This document shows positions 19,792 to 28,500 of a DNA stretch of 64,000 bases, one piece after another. The stretch comes from Hyaloraphidium curvatum (Eukaryota; Monoblepharomycota; Hyaloraphidiomycetes; Hyaloraphidiales; Hyaloraphidiaceae). The notes beneath the pieces are model-generated. The model was not told where the DNA came from and ran no database searches. It saw nothing but the letters and a program-made list of their open reading frames with translations. The position numbers and the translations under genes are program-made. The DNA is taken from positions 372,001 through 436,000 of the forward strand of contig JAIVFI010000041.1 in assembly GCA_025558095.1 (NCBI GenBank). Reading direction: 5' to 3'. Within the stretch, counting starts at the first letter, position 1. The number at the start of each line of letters is the position of its first letter.

Positions 19792-22209
19792 TCACTGGTC
19801 GCTGCCAAACAGATCCGGAGCCTGCCACTCGTCGCCATCGTTGGTCACTTTGACCGGCTCGTCGTCGTCCGCGCCGCCCCTGCCGCCGGTGCCCCGCCCG
19901 CCCGTGCGCGACGAACCGATGTTGACGCGGCTGCCGCCCCGGGAAGGCCCCGCGTTAGCGCGGTTTCTCCCCGTGCCGCTGCCGGAGCTACCGGGCCTGC
20001 CGTTGCCGTTGTCGCCGGGCTCGTCGTCCCCGGGTCCGCCCTCTTCCTCGTCGCCGCTGGGCTCGGAGCCCCCGTCGGCCCCGGCGTCGTCCTTGATGAA
20101 CATCTGGAGCAGGTTGTACAGCTCCGGGGCGAGCTCCTCGACCTCGGGTTCGACGGTGTACTTCCTCTCCTCCTCCGGCTCCTTGTCCTTCCGCGGCCGC
20201 GTGTCGCCCTCCAGGAGAAGCTCCGCGAGCGGGCCCGTGGCCTTGGCGTCGATCTGCTGGATCACCGTGTCCTCCAGGTCGTCCTGCAGGGTCTCTTGGA
20301 ACGAGCTGAGCATCTGCTGCGGGGGCAGCGGCGCCGAGTCGCCGAGCTTGAGCGGCCGGGGGGGGACGACGGTGATGCCCTGGTTCTCGCGCTGGTCGTT
20401 GGCCGCGGCGGCGATCCCGTCGGCGATCGCCGAGTCGACGGTGATGCTGCGGCGGGCGGCGCGGGCGGGTCAGCGGGGTGCGGACCGGCGCGGGCCGGCG
20501 GCGGGCTTACCCCATCTTGGCAAAGAACGGGTGGGCCAGGATCCGGAGGGGGTCCGAAAGCCGGGAGGCGGCATCCACGTGGAGCATCTTGGTCAGCAGG
20601 TCCGCGAGGTCCGCGATGCCCTCGTCGTCAGGGCTGTAGCCGTTCAGGTCGGCGACCTCCTGCCTCCACTGCCGCAGGTTCATGGGCTTGCTGAAGTCGG
20701 GGTCGTACCCCATGCTTGCGATGGCGCGCTTGTTGGGCCACGGTCCGGAGAGCCTGCTCTGGCAGAGGAACCCGGAGAAGACGTCGTACAGCGTCATGCC
20801 GAGGGTGAACCAGTCGGAGGGAGCCCCGTAGGTGAGCTTGGGCTTCAGGGGGCCGCTCAGGGTCTTTCGCCACTCGGTCGAGTACTGCTGCGCAATCGGC
20901 AGGAACTGCTTCTTGACCGCGTCGATCTCCGGTTGGTCCAGGGCCACGTTGTCGTACACGGGCTTGCCCTTGAAGGGGTTTCGGCTCCTCGCGAGCTTGT
21001 TGAACTTCCTCCGGCGCTCGGCCCTCAGCATGTCGGCAAAGATCCTGGTCAGGTCGTTTGACCGGATATCCTGCACCGCCTCGATCAGCATGACCTCGGG
21101 CGCGCGGTAGGACGGGTTCTCCAGGAGGATGTTGCTCTTTATGCCGTCCGCCACCTTAAAGCCGACCTGTTTGCCGAGCCCAGAATGCGAGGCGATCACG
21201 CTGTTGCCTATCACGAGCCGCTGCACGCGGTCCAGCACGTCCTTGTGCACGGCCTCGGGGCGGTTCCGGATCGCCGTGTTGAAGTCCGCCAGACGCAGGT
21301 GCCCGTCGCGGCCCACCAGGAACTGCTGCGCCTTGAGGTCTCGGTGGAGGAAGCCCCTGGAGTGCAGGACGGCGACCGACGCGACCATCTGCGCCGCGAT
21401 CCTGCGCGCCGCCTTGGAGAAGATGGGCAGCGAGCCGCCGAAGGCGCTGTTGACGTAGTCCTCTAGGGTGCCCCGGCCGGCGAGGTTCATGAAGGTGTGC
21501 ACGACCTGGGCCTGCTTGTCGACGATCGAGCCGAGGTACCGGACCATCTGGGGCGGCCGATCGACGGTCAGTGAACACCCGGGATGCGGCGGGCGGGGCC
21601 GACTCACAAAAGGGGCCCCGTTGACGGCCTCCATGACCGCGATCTCGTACTCGGCCAGGTCGAACTCGACTGGATCCTGGGGCCTCTGCACCTGGACTCG
21701 GGCAACCAGAGTCAGAACCGGGACCGCAGAGGCGCCCGGCTCCCCACCTTGACGACGAACTCCCCAGGCCCGGGGATCGCCGTGCCCCTGAACACCTGTG
21801 ACATGCCGCCGGCGGCGAGCAGCGTCATCTTGAACGCCGCGTTCTTGGTCGGGTCCCCGCGCAGGAACTCGGGCTTGAGCACGCGGACCTGGCCCGGCGC
21901 GAGCAGGTCGGTGCCGCCCACGGTCGCCAGGGTGGCGGCGAAATCGGCGCCGCCGCCGTTGCGGTTCCCGCCCTTCCTGCCGCCTTTGCCGCCCGTGGTC
22001 CGGCCGGTGCCGCCCTGAGTGCCGCCGTTGCGGCCGGTGCCCCGCGTGCCTGTGTGGGCCCCCGATCCGCCGGTCCCGGCGTTCGCGGGCACCTGCTTGC
22101 GCCCCGTCCGCCCCGTGCCGCGTTGCCGGCCGCCCTCCGACGCGGACCCGGCGGCGAAAAGCGCGAGGACGAGCAGGGCGGCGAGGATCCAAGCGGCGCG
22201 GCGGGCCAT
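19792..22209 (-). CDS. protein kinase with signal peptide and DFN in place of DFG
   Basis: Four exons (22209-21748, 21691-21608, 21547-20511, 20446-19792) with introns of 56, 60 and 64 nt close to 745 residues. A clear signal peptide (ILAALLVLALFAAGSAS) is followed by a Gly/Arg/Thr-rich stretch, then a kinase domain. It has a weak glycine loop (LLAAGGMSQVFRG), the lysine strand FVVKV, the catalytic loop FLHRDLKAQQFLV and then LADFNTAI, with Asn for the usual Gly. APEVML, DWFTLGMTLYDVF and the end ILAHPFF are in place. The C-terminal exon is acidic and Gly-rich. The protein should enter the secretory pathway, so its substrates are probably lumenal or extracellular. Activity is likely, since the Lys, HRD and metal-binding Asp are kept. 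Confidence 0.8.
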
Positions 22210-22330
22210 CGCGATGAGCGGCCTCGGTTGGTTGCGGCGGGCAGGCGGTGAACCCAGAAAGGATCCGCCGGCCAGCCGGTGCCCTTGCCACGCGCGACCG
22301 CCGCGGTTTTGCGCATCGAATCATCGAGCA

Positions 22331-22423
22331 GACCGAAGCGAGCTGGAAACGATTCGCACCCGATCTCATCTCTCTCCTCTCGCTTGGTCGATCCTCATTC
22401 TACATTAGGGTATCCCGCCCCGC
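22331..22423 (-). promoter_or_regulatory. upstream element shared with the TMEM198-like gene, copy 2
   Basis: Second copy of the element at 19455-19545, about 120 bases upstream of the kinase ATG. The order of blocks is the same (CCGAAGCGAGC, TCATCTCTCTCC, TTAGGGTAT on the plus strand), with roughly 70% identity by eye. It could be a duplicated promoter that puts the two adjacent genes under common control. Confidence 0.5.
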
Positions 22424-22506
22424 TCCCAGTTGGTCTAGCCGATCCGTGTCCAAAGGTGCTCTACAGCCAACGGCCCGTGCGCAAGTTACTCGCCTCGATA
22501 ATCGGA

Positions 22507-25500
22507 TCACGGTGTAAGGGTCTGCACGAGAACACAGATCACGCACGACGCTCCGCGAAACTCAGCCGAGGGCGCACCTCGAGGGCGTCGGGGGCAATTC
22601 TGAGGGTCGCCGTGGCCTGCTCTCCAGGGCCCGTTCCGGTAGCGGCAGTTATGATTAATGCGAATGTGGATCCAGAAATCCCGTCGGTGGTGCTGGTGGA
22701 TGGCCCAGCCTCGGTCGTTTCGGTCGACCCCTCAGAGGTCTGGAAGGCAACGGTGACGATCGTCGCGGTCGTGAGCTCGGTGGTCGTCAGAGGCACGAAC
22801 TCCGAGGTTGACGAAGTTATCGTGGGCTCCGTCATCTGGTGCCGGGGTCGAAGGCAGCCAAAGTCAGATCCAGCGCGTCCGAGCTGAGGCAAACCCACGG
22901 TCCAGCTCGGCGGCAGAACGCTCCGTTCGGTGGTCGACGCGGTGCTTGTCGCGAACGTCCAGAAGGGGGACGTGCTGGTCGAAGTCTCGGCGGTGCTCGC
23001 AATCCCGGCTCCGAAAGTCGTGGAGAACACCGTGGTCGAGGTCTAGAAGGAAGTCGCGTCAGCGATCGCCCTCCCGGAACTGAAATGCCAAGGCACCCAC
23101 GGTCGACAGTGAGGGCTCGGAGGTGGTCACGGGCTCGGTCGTCGTGCTCCGCTCCTGCGAGGCGGTCGAGGCGCTAGTCAGGCTGGTGATCGGGGCCTTG
23201 GTTGTGGTCGTGTGCGGCGCTGCTTCCGAGGTCGTGGCGGGCGGCCGGTCGGTCTGCCAGGAGTCTATGGTCAGCAAAAGGCATGCTGCTTTCTCCAGCA
23301 CGATCTCACCGTCTCCGTGCTCGTTGCCGCGGTCGTGGACGCTAGCGCCTGCGTTTCCGTCGTGACGGCGGCGATCTCGGAAGTGGTGGCGAAGGTGAGG
23401 GCCGTCGTGGTCACCCCGGGCTCCAATGTCGACATCGAAGTCACGGGAAGCTCGGCCTGTGGAGGAGACATACAGAGCGCGAGCGCGACCGTCGATACAG
23501 TGGACCCACGGTCGAGATCTGCTCCTCGGTGGTGGCAGCCTGCGTCGTGCTCGCCTCAGGCGCGGTGATCGAAAGCGTCGGGATCGCGACGGTGCTGATG
23601 TCGAGGGTGGTGCTGCCGATGCCGGGTGCCGAGGTCGTGATCGCGGAAGTCGAGGTCTGAAAAGATCACGATCAGCCACGATACCGCGAACCCGGACACC
23701 GGATGCCCACAATCGGCGCTCTAGACTCCTCCGTGGTCGCCACATCCGTTGAGGGCACGATCGCGATGCTGCGCGTCGGGATCGGGGTCTCGATTGGGAG
23801 CGTCGCGCTCGGCGCCTCGGAGGTGGTCTCGGGCATGGTCAGGGTCGCAAAGGTGGGGATCTGGAAGGGTGACTACATCAGAAGTAGGCCGATATGAAGT
23901 TCCAGAGACACCCACAATAGATGCAGAAGGCTCCGAAATAGTGCCGACCTCCGTCGGGATCGAATCCGTGCTGACGCCCGCCGACAACGACGTCGTGATC
24001 ACCGCGCTGGAGGGGAAAGATTCCGAGCTGATCGTGCCACTGGCCTGGATGGTTGAGCTTGTCTCGATCGCGATGTCCGAAGTCGGGGTCAACGTGGCCG
24101 CGGGCGGGCTCTGCGGCAAGAAGAGCAGATCAAAGATGTCAGCGAGGGCAGCGCCGGGGGATCCGGGGGATCTCGGCGCGGCACGGGGCGACGTGCGCTC
24201 GGGGGGTCTGGAGTGGCTCGCGTCGGGAACGTCTGATTGTACCGACCAACGGTGGGTAGTCTATTCGAGGGACAGGCATCCTTATATCCTGCTTTGCCAC
24301 TGTGCGTCCTGCTCCGCCACGATGACGTCCCAATGACTCCTGAGTGTACCCGGTTCCCAACCCATCCCAGCAATCGGAGCAAGGGCGTATCCGTAACACC
24401 CCCCCTCGGCCGCAGCTCCGTCAAAGCTTGAGACGAACAACGCCGAGTGCACGACGGGCCACATCCATGCGGGCTCCGGGGAGCGCCTTGGTGAGGATAT
24501 CGGCCGCGTTCTGCGCCGTAGGGACGTAGACCAGCTTGATCGCGTCGCGCTCGATCGCGTCGCGAAGGAAGAAGGACTTGATCGCCACGTGCTTGGTCGA
24601 GTCCTTCGAGGTAGGGGCCGCGGCCAGCGCGATCGCGCCGCGGTTGTCGCAGTAGATCACGGTGGGCTCCGTGACGGGCATGCCGATGGTGTCCAACTTG
24701 TTCCGCCACGACAGGCCCTCCTTCGCCGCCATCACCACCCCGTGCAGCTCCGCCTCCGTCGAGCTCAGCGCGACCGTCTGCATCTTGCGCGAGATCCAGC
24801 TGATGGCTGCTCCGTTGTTGAAGAAGGCCAGGCCCGTCACCGACTTCCTGTCGTTGACGTCCGAGGCCCAGTCGGCGTCGGAGTACCCGTAGATCTGCCC
24901 CTTCCCTTGCGTGTACTTGATGCCGAAGTCGACCGTGCCGGCAAGGTAGCGCAGCAGCCGCTTGAGTGCTGCCCAGTGCTCCTGCCCGGGGTTGGTCATG
25001 AACGCAGCCAGGTTGTGTACCGTGGAGACGATATCGGGGCGCGTCCCCTCCGCGAGGTACATGGCGAGCCCGACGCCCCTGGCGTACGGCTTATCGGCCA
25101 TCGCGGCGCGCGCCTCCGGGGTCTGGGGGCACATGTCGAACGTGAGCACGCCCGAGTCCATGGGCGAGTTGACGGGCCGACAGTCCGTCATCCCGAACTC
25201 CTCGAGCAGGTTGCGCGTGTATGTCGACTGGTCGATCGACGCCCACCCGTCCCCGCGGCGGATCCGCATCCCGACGATGAACTCGGGTTCGCCCTTGTCG
25301 GTGATGGTGAAGATCGACTTGAACTGGTTCTTCGCCTCGTCGAGGTACGCCCTGTCATTCGAGACCCAGAGCACGTCGTCGACGTAGATGGCTGCGAGGA
25401 TCCACTTCCCGTCATCCGAATGACGGAAGTAGAGACAAGGATCTGCCGGCGAGTTCTCGAAGCCCATGCCCTGGAGGGTTCTGGCGGCCTCCTTCCTCGT

Positions 25501-28500
25501 CCTCAGCATGGCCTCCTCCTCCTGAGTCCCGTCGCCGCGCAGGGTGGCGTCCAGCTTGCGGTTCCACTCGTAGCCTGCCTGCCGGAGCCCGTAGAGCGGC
25601 CGAAGGAGGCGGAGCACGCCCCCCCTACCCGCAGCAGCCAAGAGCTCCTCGGTTTTGGCTTTCGTCGCGGCGTCAAGGTCGGGCTCCTTCAACACGAGCT
25701 CCAGGACCTGTGCGTAGCCTTCCGGCTCCCGCATGAACAGCAGTTCCTTCAGTTCGCCGAAGAGGTACGCCAGCTTCACGTCAGTGTGAGCGGCGTGGAG
25801 ACTGGGATCGGCGAGGAGGGAAATGAGGAAGCGGATGGTGCTGAGCTTGGCCGTCGGAGCGAAGACCTCCTTGAAGTCGATGCCCTCCTTCTGCGTGAAG
25901 CCCTGCGCCACCAGCCGCGCCTTCTTCTTCTCCTCCGAGCCGTCCGAGTTGTACTTGGTCTTATTGGCCCATTTGCAGCCAATCGCGCGGCGTCCGGGCG
26001 GCAGCGTCGCCGCCTCGATGGTGTCGCGCTCAATGATGCCCCGGAGCTCGGCCACGAAAGCCTTCAGCCATGCCTCCCGGTGCGGGCCGGCCAGGGCTTC
26101 CTTGAAGGTGGGTTCCGGGTTCCCGATCTCGTCGACGTTCGCCACTCCGGCGAGCTCGACCGCGCGCTGCGCGGCGGAGGAGAGGAGGGCCGCCAGCCCG
26201 AGGTGGCTGGCCGCGAGGTGATCGTCCGGATCCACGTCTCCGTCCTCGTCGTCCTCCTTGATCGCCGAATGCTGGCGGTGAAGCTCCTCCCACTCGTCAA
26301 GCATGGATGATCCGTCGTTGATACGGCGCTGTCCGGCGCCGGCGCGGATGGAACGACGTGTTCCCCCCCTCGCCTCCTGGGGGTGGTCGTCTTGCGCCCC
26401 AGCATCCTGCCGATCATCCCCCCCCGACCCCGAGGATTGCGCCCCAGCGGCGTCCGCGGGCGGAGAGGAGGGGGTCTCGTTGGCAGGGGCCGGGTTGTTG
26501 TCGCCGAAGACGACGCGCGGGCGCAGCGCCGGGTGCCCCTGCGTCGGCAGCGCGGGGAGGCGTACCGGCGGGATCACGCCCTCGTCGAAGACAGCAGTCT
26601 GGAAGTCCTTGTACGCCCCCGTCTTCGGGTCCGCAATCCGGAAGCCCTTCGTCCCCGGGGGAAAACCAACGAAGACGCCGGCGAAGCCGTGGGGGTCGAG
26701 CTTGTGCGGGAGCGTGCTGACCGGGATCCGCCCGACGGCGGGGCAGCCGAAGGCGGGGAGCTTGCCAAGCTTCGGCTTCTGGCCGTAGCGGGCTTCGTAG
26801 GGGGAGATGCCGCCGAGCGCGGCGTGGGGGGAGCGGTTTCCGAGCCAGTTGGCGTGGCGAACGGCGTGCGGCCAGAGGCGCTTCGGCAAGTTCGCATCCG
26901 TGAGCATGGTAAGCGCGCACTCCACGATGGTGCGGTTGTAGCGCTCGGCGATGCCATTCTGTGCCGAGGTGTTCGGTGCGGGAGTCTCCAGGCGTGCCCC
27001 CTTGTCCTCCAGATAGCGTCCCAGCTCCTCGTACTCACCGCCGCGATCGACGCGCGCAGCCTTGAGATTCCGCTCGCTTTCCGTCGCCCACTGCTTCGTC
27101 ATCTTCTCGAAAGCCTTCGATGCGCCCGCCTTGCTGTAGTGCGTGATCAGATCCGCCCAGCGCGTGGCGTCGTCGATCGCCGTCGTGAAAACCTTGGAAC
27201 GATCGTGTCCCTCAACGCTCATGTCGCAGACATCCGAATGCACGAGATCCAAGAAGTCCCGCTCCTGTTTCTCCGCCGGCGGCATCGGCGCCTGCGTCAG
27301 TTTCCCTTGTGCGCAAGCGTAGCAGAAGCCGAGTTGCTGGCGGGTCCAGCCCGACGTGTCGACGTCAGCGAGGCCGTTCTTCCGCGCGATGTCATGCATC
27401 CGGCCCTGGCTCATGTGCCCTAGACGGCGGTGCCACAGCTGGAATTCCTCGTGCTCGTCGAGCTTGACTGCGGGCAAAGCCTCCCCGGCCTCTGCCGAGG
27501 GTTTCGCGATGTAAGCCAGGATGGCGAACGACTTGCCGGGGGTTGAAAAGACAGCGCGCGGCTTCTTGTCGTCCTCGCGGCGGTAGATCTCACAGTACGT
27601 GTGCTTGAAGGTGATCTTCTGGCCCTTCCTCGTCGCAAACTTGATGCTGAGTAGGTTGTACGCCAACTCGGGGACCACGAGGGTGTCGGGGAGCAGGCAC
27701 GGAACCCATCCGTCCTTCGATCTCGCCCAGATCACTGCGTCGCCGATCGCCGTGGCGGCAACCTGCGTCTTGTTGCCGAGGAAGACCTTCGATTCGATGG
27801 GGCGCAGCGTTCCAGGCACGAAGCAATCCGTCCTGGGGGTCATGTGCGCCGTCGCTCCCGAATCGAGCTTCCAAACGTGCGCTCCGTTCCGAGAACTCTC
27901 CTCGAGATCGTCGGCCACGAGCGCGGTGTTGTCGGCCGTACCAGCCTCAGTAGGCGGCGCCCCTGCCGTCGGGCCCTCGCGCTTCGCCGCCTCCTCGGCG
28001 GGGAAACCCTGCTTGGGCACGATCGGGGCTCGTCCCGTCTTCACCTTCCCGCGCACGATCTCGGTCTCGTCCTCCGAGTCCGAGTCGATGTCCTCCAGAG
28101 GCGGCATCTCATTGTCCGCGACGGGGGCCGGGGAGGGGGTACTCTGGGCGCCATTGTCGGTCGACGCGGTCGATTCCCGTCCAACCGACGCGTCCGAATC
28201 GTACAGGTGCTCATCGTCGGAGCTCCAGTTCTTGGCGTCGGAGGAATCAAGCGCGTCCTGAACCACGAACATGTCGGCCAGGGGATCGGCGTGAGCGGCG
28301 AGGAGCTCTTCCAGCTCGTCGTCATCGCCGGCGTCGTGCACGGCGATCAGGGAGAGTTGCTCTTCGTCGCTGCCACCGCCGGGCTGCGGAGGGGAGGGGC
28401 AGTTCTTCTTGATGTGCCCTGCGCCGCCGCAGTTGTAGCAGCGGACGGCGGCGGCGGGGCCCTGCCGCGGCGGCTTGCCGACGGTAGCCTTGCCCTTGTC

